Shown here: positions 32,709 through 41,801 of the stretch, piece by piece
Layout of the letters: every line of letters starts with the position of its first letter
Position numbering within the stretch: position 1 is the first letter of the stretch
Origin: Rhizobium leguminosarum
GTDB taxonomy: Bacteria; Pseudomonadota; Alphaproteobacteria; Rhizobiales; Rhizobiaceae
Reading direction: 5' to 3'
Length of the DNA stretch: 64,000 nucleotides
Assembly: GCF_002953715.1 (NCBI RefSeq)
Contig: NZ_CP025012.1
Span: forward strand, 3,612,501 to 3,676,500
Position numbers and translations under genes: made by a program
Notes under the pieces: model-generated
What the model was told of the DNA's origin: nothing
Databases searched by the model: none
Seen by the model: the letters and a program-made list of their open reading frames with translations, nothing else

Positions 32709-35093
32709 ATGGAAAAGCATGTCTCGACCGCCGCTCTGACCGATGCCGAACTCACCCTGACCGACCGCTATTGGCGCGCCGCCAATTATCTCTCCATCGG
32801 CCAGATCTATCTGCTGACCAATCCGCTGTTGCGCGAGCCGCTGAAACCAGAGCACATCAAGCCCCGCCTGCTCGGGCACTGGGGCACAACACCCGGCCTC
32901 AACTTCATCTATGCACATCTGAACCGTCTCATCCGCGCCCGCGACCTCGACATCATCTATATGTGCGGCCCCGGCCATGGCGGGCCGGGCATGGTCGCCA
33001 ACACCTATCTCGAAGGCATCTACAGCGAGATCTATCCCGATATTTCCGAGGATGCGGAGGGCATGCGCAAGCTCTTCCGGCAATTCTCCTTCCCCGGCGG
33101 CATTCCGAGCCACGCGGCACCCGAGACACCGGGCTCGATCCACGAGGGCGGCGAACTCGGTTACGCCCTCGTCCATGCCTATGGCGCCGCCTTCGACAAT
33201 CCCGATCTGATCGTTGCCTGCGTCATCGGCGACGGGGAAGCCGAAACCGGGCCACTGGCTGCGAGCTGGCATTCCAACAAGTTTCTGAACCCTGCCCGCG
33301 ATGGCGCCGTGCTGCCGATCCTGCATCTGAACGGCTACAAGATCGCCAATCCCACCATTCTTGGCCGCGCCAATCACGAGGATTTGCAGAGCCTCTTTGA
33401 AGGCTATGGCTATGAGCCCTTCTTCGTCGAGGGTCACGAGCCGCGCGACATGCACCAGCAGATGGCCGCAACCTTCGACAGGGTTTTCGACCGCATTCGC
33501 GAAATCCAGGAGGAAGCCCGCAAGGGCAAGGCGCCCGATATCTGCCCGCGCTGGCCGATGATCGTGCTGCGCAGCCCGAAGGGCTGGACAGGACCGAAGG
33601 AAGTCGACGGCAAGAAGGTCGAAGGCTTCTGGCGCTCCCACCAGGTGCCGGTCTCCAACTGCCGCGAGAATGAAGGGCATCGCAAGATCCTCGAGGACTG
33701 GATGCGCAGCTATGATCCGGAAGACCTGTTCGGCAGCGACGGCCGGCTGAAACCCGAGCTGCGGGCGCTCGCCCCTGTCGGCGAGCGCCGCATGGGCGCC
33801 AATCCGCACGCCAATGGCGGTTTGCTGCGCAAGGAACTCGATGTTCCCGATATTCGCGACTATGCGGTCGATATCGGCAAGCGCGGCAGCGCCATGGTGC
33901 AATCGACGGAAATCCTCGGCCATTACCTGCGCGACACGATGAAGCGCAACGTGAAGGCTGCCAATTTCCGTATCTTCGGCCCTGACGAGACAGAATCGAA
34001 CCGTCTGGGCAGCGTCTTCGAAGTCACCGACCGTGTCTGGATGGAGGGTATCGAACCCTATGACGTCCACTTGTCCCGGGATGGACGTGTGATGGAGGTG
34101 CTGAGCGAACATCTCTGCCAGGGCTGGCTGGAAGGCTACCTGCTGACTGGCCGGCACGGCCTGTTCTCCTGCTACGAGGCCTTCATCCACATCATCGATT
34201 CCATGTTCAACCAGCACGCCAAATGGCTGAAGGTGACACGGGAGCTCGAATGGAGAAAGCCGATCTCGTCGCTGAATTACCTGCTGACCTCGCATGTCTG
34301 GCGTCAGGACCACAACGGCTTCAGCCATCAGGACCCCGGTTTCGTCGACCTTGTCGCCAACAAGAAGGCTGATATCGTCCGCATCTACCTGCCGCCGGAT
34401 GCCAACACCCTGCTTTGGGTCGGCGACCATTGCCTGCGCACCTATGACCGCATCAATGTCATCGTCGCCGGCAAGCAGCCGGAGCCGCAATGGCTATCGA
34501 TGGACGAGGCGGTGAAACATTGCGAGGCCGGCATCGGCATCTGGCACTGGGCGAGCAATGAGGACGACACCATCCTGCCCGATCTCGTCATGGCCTGCGC
34601 CGGCGACGTGCCGACCATGGAGACGCTTGCAGCGGTCGATCTTCTGCGTAAGGCCATTCCCGAGCTGAGGATCCGCACCGTCAACGTCGTCGATCTCCTC
34701 GCGCTGCAATCCAGGGATCAGCATCCGCACGGCCTGACCGACGAGGCATTCGATGCGATCTTCACCGCCGACAAGCCTGTCATTTTCGCCTATCACGGCT
34801 ATCCCTATCTCATCCACCGCCTGACTTATAAACGCACCAACCACCGCAACATCCACGTCCGCGGCTTCATCGAGGAAGGCACGACGACCACACCCTTCGA
34901 CATGACCGTCCTCAACGAACTCGACCGCTTCCATCTCGCCATCGAAGCGATCGAGCGTGTGCCGGGCCTGAAGGAAAAGGCAGGAGATGCGCTCGCCGCC
35001 TTCCGCGGCAAGCTTGCGGAACATCACGACTATGTCCGCGAATATGGTGAGGACATGCCGGAGGTGCGGAACTGGACATGGCCGATAGCGTGA
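32709..35093 (+). CDS. xfp: Xylulose-5-phosphate/fructose-6-phosphate phosphoketolase
   Basis: A 794-aa thiamine-diphosphate enzyme that cleaves xylulose 5-phosphate (and often fructose 6-phosphate) with phosphate to give acetyl phosphate. Features include YLSIGQIYL, GHWGTTPGLNFIYAHLNRLI, MCGPGHGGPGMVAN, the ThDP motif CVIGDGEAETGPLAASWHSN, and RVWMEGIEPYD near the middle. The C-terminal domain carries HDYVREYGEDMPEVRNWTW. CGGGAG before ATG fixes the start. With ackA it forms a two-gene phosphoketolase bypass that yields acetate and ATP without pyruvate dehydrogenase. Confidence 0.96.
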   Translation: MEKHVSTAALTDAELTLTDRYWRAANYLSIGQIYLLTNPLLREPLKPEHIKPRLLGHWGTTPGLNFIYAHLNRLIRARDLDIIYMCGPGHGGPGMVANTYLEGIYSEIYPDISEDAEGMRKLFRQFSFPGGIPSHAAPETPGSIHEGGELGYALVHAYGAAFDNPDLIVACVIGDGEAETGPLAASWHSNKFLNPARDGAVLPILHLNGYKIANPTILGRANHEDLQSLFEGYGYEPFFVEGHEPRDMHQQMAATFDRVFDRIREIQEEARKGKAPDICPRWPMIVLRSPKGWTGPKEVDGKKVEGFWRSHQVPVSNCRENEGHRKILEDWMRSYDPEDLFGSDGRLKPELRALAPVGERRMGANPHANGGLLRKELDVPDIRDYAVDIGKRGSAMVQSTEILGHYLRDTMKRNVKAANFRIFGPDETESNRLGSVFEVTDRVWMEGIEPYDVHLSRDGRVMEVLSEHLCQGWLEGYLLTGRHGLFSCYEAFIHIIDSMFNQHAKWLKVTRELEWRKPISSLNYLLTSHVWRQDHNGFSHQDPGFVDLVANKKADIVRIYLPPDANTLLWVGDHCLRTYDRINVIVAGKQPEPQWLSMDEAVKHCEAGIGIWHWASNEDDTILPDLVMACAGDVPTMETLAAVDLLRKAIPELRIRTVNVVDLLALQSRDQHPHGLTDEAFDAIFTADKPVIFAYHGYPYLIHRLTYKRTNHRNIHVRGFIEEGTTTTPFDMTVLNELDRFHLAIEAIERVPGLKEKAGDALAAFRGKLAEHHDYVREYGEDMPEVRNWTWPIA

Positions 35094-35264
35094 AGCGAAA
35101 ACCAAACAGAATCGCGCGGACCGGGTCGGCAGAGATCATCCGGCGGGAGCAATCGTCAAGCAATGTCTAAAGTTGGTGAAAACGATCGGGGCGCTGTTCC
35201 AGAATGGCCATATCGTAGGCTATGTGTTTTGGGAAAGCTTCAAGCCATCGACCGAGGAAACGAC

Positions 35265-35453
35265 ATGAAGGGTTTCGCTGCTGCCACGCTTACCGCTGCC
35301 CGGCTGGAAAAGGCGCTCGCCTTCTACATGACGCCCGAAGCCCAGCCGGATGGCCCAGCCGATACCGTCAAGTCAGCTGGGCAACACGAGGCATACGAGA
35401 CCCGCGCCGGCGAACGCGCCCGCAACGTGGAAGGCGGCGCCAAAGCCTGGTAA
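35265..35453 (+). CDS. Small hypothetical protein (62 aa)
   Basis: ATG 35265 has GAGGAAACGAC just upstream. The product begins MKGFAAATLTAARLEKALAF and is otherwise hydrophilic, without recognised motifs or membrane segments. An in-frame start at 35163 is possible but lacks a ribosome binding site. It lies between xfp and the convergent AraC-type gene. It could be a chance frame; rhizobial-like composition is the only further support. Confidence 0.35.
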   Translation: MKGFAAATLTAARLEKALAFYMTPEAQPDGPADTVKSAGQHEAYETRAGERARNVEGGAKAW

Positions 35454-35522
35454 CGCGATCGCCAGTGGGCGCCCCCCGCGGGTGCCTGCCCGCGAACGCG
35501 TCGCACCCGGAATGCCGGAACC

Positions 35523-36413
35523 CTATACATCTTCAAGCCGAACCTTCTCCTTCACGCGCCAGACCCGGGGCGTTTCTCCGGTATATTTAAAGAAGAAGCG
35601 CGAGAAATAGGCGGGGTCGGCAAAGCCAAGCCGAAATCCGATCTCCTGAACGCTGCCCAGCGTAAAAACGAGCTGGCGTTTCGCCTCTTCAACGAGTTTG
35701 CCGGCGATCAGTTCGTGGGGAGTGTTGCCGGTCATCGATCGGACGATACGGGTGAGATGCGTCGGGGAAAGCCCAAGCTCCCTGGCGTAGAAGGACGCGG
35801 GCTTGTGTGATCGAAAATGTTGCTGGATGAGTTCGCTCAGCATTTCCATCCGCCGCTCGTTCTCGTTTGCCGGAAGCTCGTGCGTATTCCCCTCATGGGA
35901 AATCCTCGCCGTCAGCCGCAACGCCAAGGCGACATAGGCGGCCAACGCCTCGTTGCGGCCGCTGCGGCGGTTTTCGAATTCGTCGCCCAGCCGCTTCAAC
36001 GTCTGCATGACATAGGCGGCCTCGGCATTATCGGGATCGAGCGGCGTCAGATGCGGCGCCGCCAGCCATTCGCCGAGATGGCTCCGGTCGCCGGGCGGAT
36101 GGCTGAGATGGGACCTCAACAGGGTGATCACCAGGCCGTCGATATCGCGTGAAAAACGAAAGCCGTGATTGAGCCCGGGCGGCACGGTGATGATGGCCGG
36201 CGGACGGATGGCATGGCTCTTTTCGCCAAAAATCGCATCGCCCGAACCGCTTTCGATGTACAATATCTGAAAGAAACTCTCGTGGCGGTGCGGGCGAATC
36301 TCCCAGTGATGCAAACTGCTGCGAGAGCGAATTGTTTCGCAATGCACCCAAAAATCCGGTTCTCGCCCGGTCTTTTCGCCGTAGAGTTCATAGGTAGGGA
36401 CCTGTCTGCTCAT
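35523..36413 (-). CDS. pobR: AraC-family regulator of 4-hydroxybenzoate catabolism
   Basis: A 296-aa regulator. The N-terminal half is a cupin-type sensor domain (HRHESFFQILYIESGSGDAIF, then ITVPPGLNHGFRF). The C-terminal 100 residues carry the two AraC helix-turn-helix motifs (ARELGLSPTHLTRIVRSMTG and VQEIGFRLGFADPAYFSRFF). It is divergent from pobA with a shared 127-base promoter region. In several bacteria PobR of the AraC type activates pobA with 4-hydroxybenzoate as inducer; the symbol rests on this family knowledge and on context. Confidence 0.85.
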   Translation of the reverse strand: MSRQVPTYELYGEKTGREPDFWVHCETIRSRSSLHHWEIRPHRHESFFQILYIESGSGDAIFGEKSHAIRPPAIITVPPGLNHGFRFSRDIDGLVITLLRSHLSHPPGDRSHLGEWLAAPHLTPLDPDNAEAAYVMQTLKRLGDEFENRRSGRNEALAAYVALALRLTARISHEGNTHELPANENERRMEMLSELIQQHFRSHKPASFYARELGLSPTHLTRIVRSMTGNTPHELIAGKLVEEAKRQLVFTLGSVQEIGFRLGFADPAYFSRFFFKYTGETPRVWRVKEKVRLEDV

Positions 36414-36540
36414 GGGGCTCCGCGGGGTTTCTCCGACACCAATGTTCGATTAGTGCAATTTTTAGGTCGGGATGTCCATTGCTGCGGCAAGCGCGGCACG
36501 GCAGAATCTGGCAAAGCGCAAAAATGCAGGGAGGCAGCAT

Positions 36541-37713
36541 TTGCGAACTCAGGTCGCCATTATCGGTTCGGGACCATCCGGCCTACTGCTCGGCCAGCTT
36601 CTGACCGAAGCCGGCATCGACAATGTCATTCTCGATCGTGTGAACAAGGATTATATCCTCGGCCGGGTTCGTGCCGGCGTTCTGGAGGAAGGCACCGTCG
36701 GGCTGCTGGATCAGGCCAAATCAGGCGCGAGGCTGCATGCCGAAGGCCTGCCGCATGACGGTTTCTCGCTGGCCTTCGACGGACGCGACCATCGCATCGA
36801 CCTTCACGAATTGACCCGCGGCAGGCGCGTTACGGTTTATGGGCAGACCGAAGTGACACGCGATCTCATGGAGCGGCGTGAAGCGAGCGGCTCCCTGTCG
36901 ATCTACGATGCCGTCGATGTCGCGCCGCATGATTTCGACGGCCATTCTCCCTTCGTCAGCTATCTGAAAGACGGTGTTGCCAAGCGCATCGATTGTGACT
37001 TCATCGCCGGCTGCGACGGGTTTCACGGCGCCAGTCGCAAGGCCGTGCCGGAACGGGCGATCAGGAGTTTCGAGAAGGTCTATCCCTTCGGCTGGCTGGG
37101 GGTCCTTGCCGACGTGGCGCCCGTCAGTCATGAACTGATCTACGCCAACCATCCAAGGGGCTTTGCGCTCTGTTCGATGCGCTCGGCGACCCGCAGCCGC
37201 TACTACATCCAATGCGCGCTCGACGAGAAGATCGAGGACTGGAGCGACGACCGTTTCTGGGACGAGTTGAGACGGCGGCTGCCGACGCATCATGCCGAAG
37301 CATTGGCGACCGCGCCGTCCTTCGAGAAATCGATTGCGCCGCTACGCTCCTTCGTCGCCGAACCGATGCGTTTCGGCCGGCTTTTCCTGGTCGGCGACGC
37401 CGCCCATATCGTCCCCCCGACCGGCGCCAAGGGATTGAACCTTGCGGCCAGCGACGTTCATTATCTTTTCTCCGGGCTGATAGAGCATTACCGCGAAGGC
37501 TCGAATAGTGGCATCGACGCCTATTCGCAGAAGGCGCTCGCCCGCGTGTGGAAAGCCGTGCGCTTTTCCTGGTGGATGACGACGATGATGCATCGTTTTC
37601 CGGATACCGGGGATTTTGACCAGAAGATCCAGGAGGCGGAGCTCGACTATCTCACCCATTCCCGCGCCGCCTCGACGGTGCTTGCGGAGAATTATGTGGG
37701 ACTGCCATTCTAA
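36541..37713 (+). CDS. pobA: 4-Hydroxybenzoate 3-monooxygenase
   Basis: A 390-aa flavoprotein that hydroxylates 4-hydroxybenzoate to protocatechuate using NAD(P)H and O2. Visible motifs are the FAD dinucleotide fold VAIIGSGPSGLLLGQLL, RVRAGVLEEGTV, the DG motif AGCDGFHGASRK, and the GD motif FLVGDAAHIVPPTGAKGLNLA. TTG 36541 is chosen because AGGGAGG lies six bases upstream and the length matches PobA (about 390-394 aa). The open frame from 36472 adds an unrelated tail. It is divergent from pobR and upstream of a Liv-type transporter. Confidence 0.94.
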   Translation: MRTQVAIIGSGPSGLLLGQLLTEAGIDNVILDRVNKDYILGRVRAGVLEEGTVGLLDQAKSGARLHAEGLPHDGFSLAFDGRDHRIDLHELTRGRRVTVYGQTEVTRDLMERREASGSLSIYDAVDVAPHDFDGHSPFVSYLKDGVAKRIDCDFIAGCDGFHGASRKAVPERAIRSFEKVYPFGWLGVLADVAPVSHELIYANHPRGFALCSMRSATRSRYYIQCALDEKIEDWSDDRFWDELRRRLPTHHAEALATAPSFEKSIAPLRSFVAEPMRFGRLFLVGDAAHIVPPTGAKGLNLAASDVHYLFSGLIEHYREGSNSGIDAYSQKALARVWKAVRFSWWMTTMMHRFPDTGDFDQKIQEAELDYLTHSRAASTVLAENYVGLPF

Positions 37714-37922
37714 TAGAAGTGTCTGAGGTGGGCCATGGACCAATATTCGACCGTAGAACGGGCCGCCGATAGTTCTGCCCTTCGAGCCACAATCATAATT
37801 GTACAGTTATGGATTACGGTATTTATTTCATTTTACATCACCATTTCGCATGACAGGTTAGCGCTAAATTTCCAGCAGCTAACGAATACGGCGCTGGAGT
37901 GCGCCAAAAAGGGAGAGAGAGA

Positions 37923-39095
37923 ATGAAGAAGCTATTTCTGGCCGCCATTGCGGCAGTCGTCGTGGGCACGAGCGCCTATGCCGACACCATCAAGGTCGGG
38001 GTCATCGGCCCGTTCTCCGGTCCGTTCGCGCTGCAGGGCAAGAACTCCAAGGCCGGCATCGACGCCTATATGACGGTCAACGGCAACACGGTCGGCAACG
38101 ACACGGTCGAGATCGTCTATCGCGACGTGCCGCAGGCCGATCCCGCCCAATCCAAGGCGCTGGCGCAGGAACTGATCGTCAAGGAGAAGGTCCAGTATCT
38201 GGCCGGCTTCTATTTCACCCCCGATGCCATGGCGGTGACGCCGATCCTGAAGCAGGGCAACGTGCCGATGGTCATCATGAACGCCGCCACTTCGGCGATC
38301 GTGACCAAGAGCCCGCTCGTCGTCCGCACCTCGTTTACCACCTGGCAGACATCGACCCCGATCGCCAAGGTCGCCTTCGACGCCGGCGTCAAGAAGGTGA
38401 TTTCGGTCGTCAGCGATTACGGCCCCGGCATCGACGCCGAGAACGCCTTCAAGGCCGGCTTCGAAAAGGCCGGCGGCCAGGTGATCGAGGCGATCCGCAT
38501 GCCGCTTGCGACCAACGACTTCAGCCCGATCATGCAGCGCATCAAGGATTCCGGCGCTGAGGGCGTGTTCGCCTTCCTGCCGTCAGGTCCGACGACGCTC
38601 GGCTTCGTCAAGGCTTATAACGACAATGGCCTGAAGGCTGCCGGCATCAAGTTCTTCGCGCCGGGCGATCTGACCCAGGAATCCGATCTGCCGGCGCTCG
38701 GCGATGCGGCACTCGGCATCCAGACGACCTTCCACTACGCCGTGTCGCACGATTCTCCCGAGAACAAGGCTTTCGTCGAGGCGGCGACCAAAGCGATCGG
38801 CAACAAGGCCGAACTCTCCTTCCCCTCAGTCAGCGCCTATGACGGCATGTATGTCATCTACAAGATGATCGAGGCGACGGGCGGCAAACAGGATGCTGAG
38901 AAGGCCGTCGATGCGGCCAAGGGTCTTGCCTGGACGAGCCCGCGCGGCCCGGTTTCGATCGATCCGGAAAGCCGCCACATCACGCAGAACATCTATCTGC
39001 GCGAAGTCGTCAAGGCCGATGACGGGACCTACATCAACAAGGAGGTCCAGACCTTCGAGAAGCAGGGCGATCCGGGCCTGGCGGCCGTCAAGTAA
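37923..39095 (+). CDS. Liv/HAAT-type ABC transporter periplasmic binding protein
   Basis: A 390-aa substrate-binding protein. The signal peptide is MKKLFLAAIAAVVVGTSAYA and the mature part opens with IKVGVIGPFSGPFALQGKN, typical of type-I binding proteins for branched-chain amino acids and related ligands. AAAGGGAGAG precedes ATG 37923. The 209-base, AT-richer gap after pobA probably carries a promoter. The neighbours pobR and pobA suggest an aromatic ligand such as 4-hydroxybenzoate rather than leucine; this is inference, since the fold also serves aromatic compounds in other alphaproteobacteria. Confidence 0.9.
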   Translation: MKKLFLAAIAAVVVGTSAYADTIKVGVIGPFSGPFALQGKNSKAGIDAYMTVNGNTVGNDTVEIVYRDVPQADPAQSKALAQELIVKEKVQYLAGFYFTPDAMAVTPILKQGNVPMVIMNAATSAIVTKSPLVVRTSFTTWQTSTPIAKVAFDAGVKKVISVVSDYGPGIDAENAFKAGFEKAGGQVIEAIRMPLATNDFSPIMQRIKDSGAEGVFAFLPSGPTTLGFVKAYNDNGLKAAGIKFFAPGDLTQESDLPALGDAALGIQTTFHYAVSHDSPENKAFVEAATKAIGNKAELSFPSVSAYDGMYVIYKMIEATGGKQDAEKAVDAAKGLAWTSPRGPVSIDPESRHITQNIYLREVVKADDGTYINKEVQTFEKQGDPGLAAVK

Positions 39096-39170
39096 CATCG
39101 AGCGTCAAGACAGGTGACGGGCTTGGCTTGCGATCAGGCCGAGCCCGCCGCATCGAAGCAAGGTATTTCC

Positions 39171-40034
39171 ATGCAGACAGTCTTCAGCATAGCCGTCGAC
39201 GCCTTTGCCTATGGCATGGCGCTCTTCGTGATATCGATCGGCCTTTCGGTGACCATGGGGCTGATGCGTGTCGTCAACCTCGCCCACGGCGCCTTTGCGA
39301 TGATCGGCGGCTACATCGCCTCCTACGTCGCCCGCGACCTCGGCCTCGGTTATGCCGCGGCGGTCATCGCCGCCGTTGTCATCACCATCGTCGTCGCCAT
39401 TCCGATCGAACGCTTTCTCTACCGCCGGATCTATGGCGCGCCGGAACTGACCCAGGTGCTGATGACCATCGGCATCACCTTCTGCGTCATCGGCATCGCC
39501 AATTATGGGATGGGGCCGACGCTGAAGACCATACCGCTTGCCGGTGCACTGCAGGGATCGGCCGATCTCGGCTTCCGCACCATTCCCATTCACCGGCTTT
39601 TCGTCATCTTCTGTGGCCTGGTCGTGGCGCTCGCTCTCTGGTTTGCGATCGACAGGACGAGCTTCGGCGTCAAGCTGCGTGCCTCCGTCGATGATGCAGC
39701 AATGGCTGCGGCACTCGGCGTGCGCACCGAGGTCATCTATGCGGTGAGTTTTGCCGTTGCCGTCGGGCTTGCCGCCTTCGGCGGCGTGGTCGGGGCCGAA
39801 CTCCTGCCCGTCGAACCCTATTACGCGCTGCGCTACATGGTGACCTTCCTGGTCGTCGTCTCCGTCGGCGGCGCGGGTTCCATTCCGGGCGCGCTGATTG
39901 CCTGTCTGCTGCTGGGCGCGATCGATACGACAGGGCGGTATCTGATGCCGGAATTCGGCGAATTCTTCTTCTATCTCGCCGTGATCGCAATCATCTGCGT
40001 CTTCCCGCGCGGCCTTGCCGGAAGGGCGAAATAA
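39171..40034 (+). CDS. Liv/HAAT-type ABC transporter permease (LivH-like)
   Basis: A 287-aa inner-membrane permease with about eight hydrophobic segments. Family hallmarks include LSVTMGLMRVVNLAHGAFAMIGGY near the N-terminus and VGGAGSIPGALIACLLLGAID near the C-terminus. ATG 39171 is preceded by AAGG; the longer frame from 39114 is hydrophilic and unlikely. Second gene of the five-gene importer; its stop is one base before the next start (TAAGATG). Confidence 0.91.
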   Translation: MQTVFSIAVDAFAYGMALFVISIGLSVTMGLMRVVNLAHGAFAMIGGYIASYVARDLGLGYAAAVIAAVVITIVVAIPIERFLYRRIYGAPELTQVLMTIGITFCVIGIANYGMGPTLKTIPLAGALQGSADLGFRTIPIHRLFVIFCGLVVALALWFAIDRTSFGVKLRASVDDAAMAAALGVRTEVIYAVSFAVAVGLAAFGGVVGAELLPVEPYYALRYMVTFLVVVSVGGAGSIPGALIACLLLGAIDTTGRYLMPEFGEFFFYLAVIAIICVFPRGLAGRAK

Positions 40035-40035
40035 G

Positions 40036-41040
40036 ATGGCGCTTGTCATGAACGACGAAAACCAACGTCTCCAGCATCGCCGCGGATTCATCAGCCGCGA
40101 TCTCGCCGGGATAGCGGTCATCTTAGCCATTGCCGCGATCGGCTATTTCGCCTTCCCCGATAATCTCGCGCTTTTGACCCGGATGATCACGATCGCGCTG
40201 CTCGTCCTGTCGCTCGATCTGGTGACCGGTTATTGCGGCGTCGCAACGCTCGGCCATGCCGCACTTTTCGGCTCCGGCGCCTATGCCGCCGGGATCCTGT
40301 CGGCGCATTACGGCATCAATGACCCGCTGCTGATGATGCTTGCTGGCGTTGCCGGCGGCGCGGTTGCCGGGCTGCTCTGTGGCGCCATCATCCTGCGTGC
40401 GCATGGATTGCCGCAGCTGGTGCTGTCGATTGCGCTGATCAACCTCTTCCATGAATTCGCCAACAAGGCCTCGTCATGGACAGGCGGCAGCGATGGACTC
40501 TCCGGCATCGCGCCGGACCCGGTCTTCGGCCTCTTCGAATTCGATCTTTACGGTCACACCGCCTTCTTCTTCGGAATGGCGCTACTGCTGATCGTCTTTG
40601 TGCTGCTACGGTTTCTGGTCCGCTCGCCCTTCGGCATGCTCTGCCGCGCCATCAAACAGGATCCGCTGCGCATCCGTGCCATGGGCGCTTCGCCGAAGGC
40701 AGCTCTGATCAGGATGTACGCGATCTCCGGCGCTGTTGCCGGTGTCGGCGGCGCCTTGAATGCGATTTCGACACAAGTCGTCGGCCTCGACAGCCTGTCT
40801 TTCACGCAGTCGGCCGAAGCGCTTGTCATGCTGGTGCTCGGCGGCACCGGTTCTCTCTTCGGGGCGCTCTCCGGCACCGTCATCTTCATGCTCTTCGAGG
40901 ACTATGTCTCCGCCGCCAATCCCTTCCATTGGCTGACCATGGTCGGCGCGCTGCTGATCGCCGTCGTGCTCTTTGCGCCGAAAGGTCTCTATGGCACGTC
41001 AGCAGCCTTCGTTAGCCGCCGCAGGGAGCAGCGCTCATGA
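40036..41040 (+). CDS. Liv/HAAT-type ABC transporter permease (LivM-like)
   Basis: A 334-aa inner-membrane permease. After a hydrophilic start of about 25 residues come around nine hydrophobic segments with the LivM pattern LDLVTGYCGVATLGHAALFGSGAYAAG and GTGSLFGALSGTVIFMLFEDYV. It pairs with the LivH-like subunit to form the membrane channel. ATG 40036 follows the previous stop at once; ATG 40048 is an alternative. Its stop overlaps the ATPase gene (ATGA). Confidence 0.91.
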   Translation: MALVMNDENQRLQHRRGFISRDLAGIAVILAIAAIGYFAFPDNLALLTRMITIALLVLSLDLVTGYCGVATLGHAALFGSGAYAAGILSAHYGINDPLLMMLAGVAGGAVAGLLCGAIILRAHGLPQLVLSIALINLFHEFANKASSWTGGSDGLSGIAPDPVFGLFEFDLYGHTAFFFGMALLLIVFVLLRFLVRSPFGMLCRAIKQDPLRIRAMGASPKAALIRMYAISGAVAGVGGALNAISTQVVGLDSLSFTQSAEALVMLVLGGTGSLFGALSGTVIFMLFEDYVSAANPFHWLTMVGALLIAVVLFAPKGLYGTSAAFVSRRREQRS

Positions 41041-41801
41041 GCCCGGTCTTCGAAGTCGCCAATCTCAAGAAAGCCTTCGGCGGCCTTGCCGTCACCAATG
41101 ATGTCTCGCTCACGATGTCACCAGGCGATCGCATCGCGCTGATCGGCCCGAACGGCGCCGGCAAGACCACCTTCGTCAACCTCGTGACCGGCAATCTCTC
41201 TCCCGATTCCGGCGAGGTTCGCCTCGGCGGCGAGGTGGTGACGAAGGTCGACGCGATCGGCAGGGTCAGACGCGGCCTTGTCCGCTCCTTTCAGGTGACG
41301 CGGCTCTTCCAGGACATGACGCCGGCCGAACATGTGGGACTTGCCGTCCTTCAACGCGACGGAAAGACCGGGCGCATGTTCGGCAATTTCTTGCGTATGC
41401 CCGACGTCATGGCAGAGGTTGACGATCTCCTTGGAAAGCTCGGACTGGCTTTCCTGATGCATCGCAAGGTCAGCGAGATCGCCTATGGCCAGCAGCGGCT
41501 TCTCGAGATTGCCGTAGCGCTGGCGCTGAAGCCGAAGGTGCTGCTGCTCGACGAGCCGGCAGCCGGCGTGCCGCAAAGCGATACCGGCCGCATCGAGCAG
41601 GCGCTTGCCGATCTGCCTGCCGATCTCGCCGTGCTGATGATCGAACACGACATGGACCTCGTCTTCCGTTTTGCCAGACGCGTCATCGTGCTGGCCGCCG
41701 GCACGATCATCTTCGACGGCCTGCCTCAAGACGTCACCAAGGATGCGCGCGTGCGCGAGGCCTATCTCGGGAGCTATGCCAATGCCAGCCATATCGCTTG
41801 A
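41037..41801 (+). CDS. Liv/HAAT-type ABC transporter ATPase (LivG-like)
   Basis: A 254-aa ATPase with Walker A GPNGAGKTTFVNL, the signature-type sequence ISEIAYGQQRLLEIA in place of canonical LSGGQ (usual for LivG), Walker B VLLLDEPAAGV and the switch His in IEHDMDLV. It overlaps the preceding permease gene by four bases and the following ATPase gene by 20 bases, so the importer genes are tightly coupled. Confidence 0.93.
   Translation: MSPVFEVANLKKAFGGLAVTNDVSLTMSPGDRIALIGPNGAGKTTFVNLVTGNLSPDSGEVRLGGEVVTKVDAIGRVRRGLVRSFQVTRLFQDMTPAEHVGLAVLQRDGKTGRMFGNFLRMPDVMAEVDDLLGKLGLAFLMHRKVSEIAYGQQRLLEIAVALALKPKVLLLDEPAAGVPQSDTGRIEQALADLPADLAVLMIEHDMDLVFRFARRVIVLAAGTIIFDGLPQDVTKDARVREAYLGSYANASHIA

Noticed and set aside
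32448..34490. 680-codon frame antisense to xfp and ackA
   Set aside because: Spans two well-supported genes on the opposite strand; no recognisable domains.
37735..37926. 63-codon frame between pobA and the binding-protein gene
   Set aside because: It overlaps the promoter and ribosome binding site of the transporter gene, lies in AT-rich DNA and has no family-like sequence; treated as chance.
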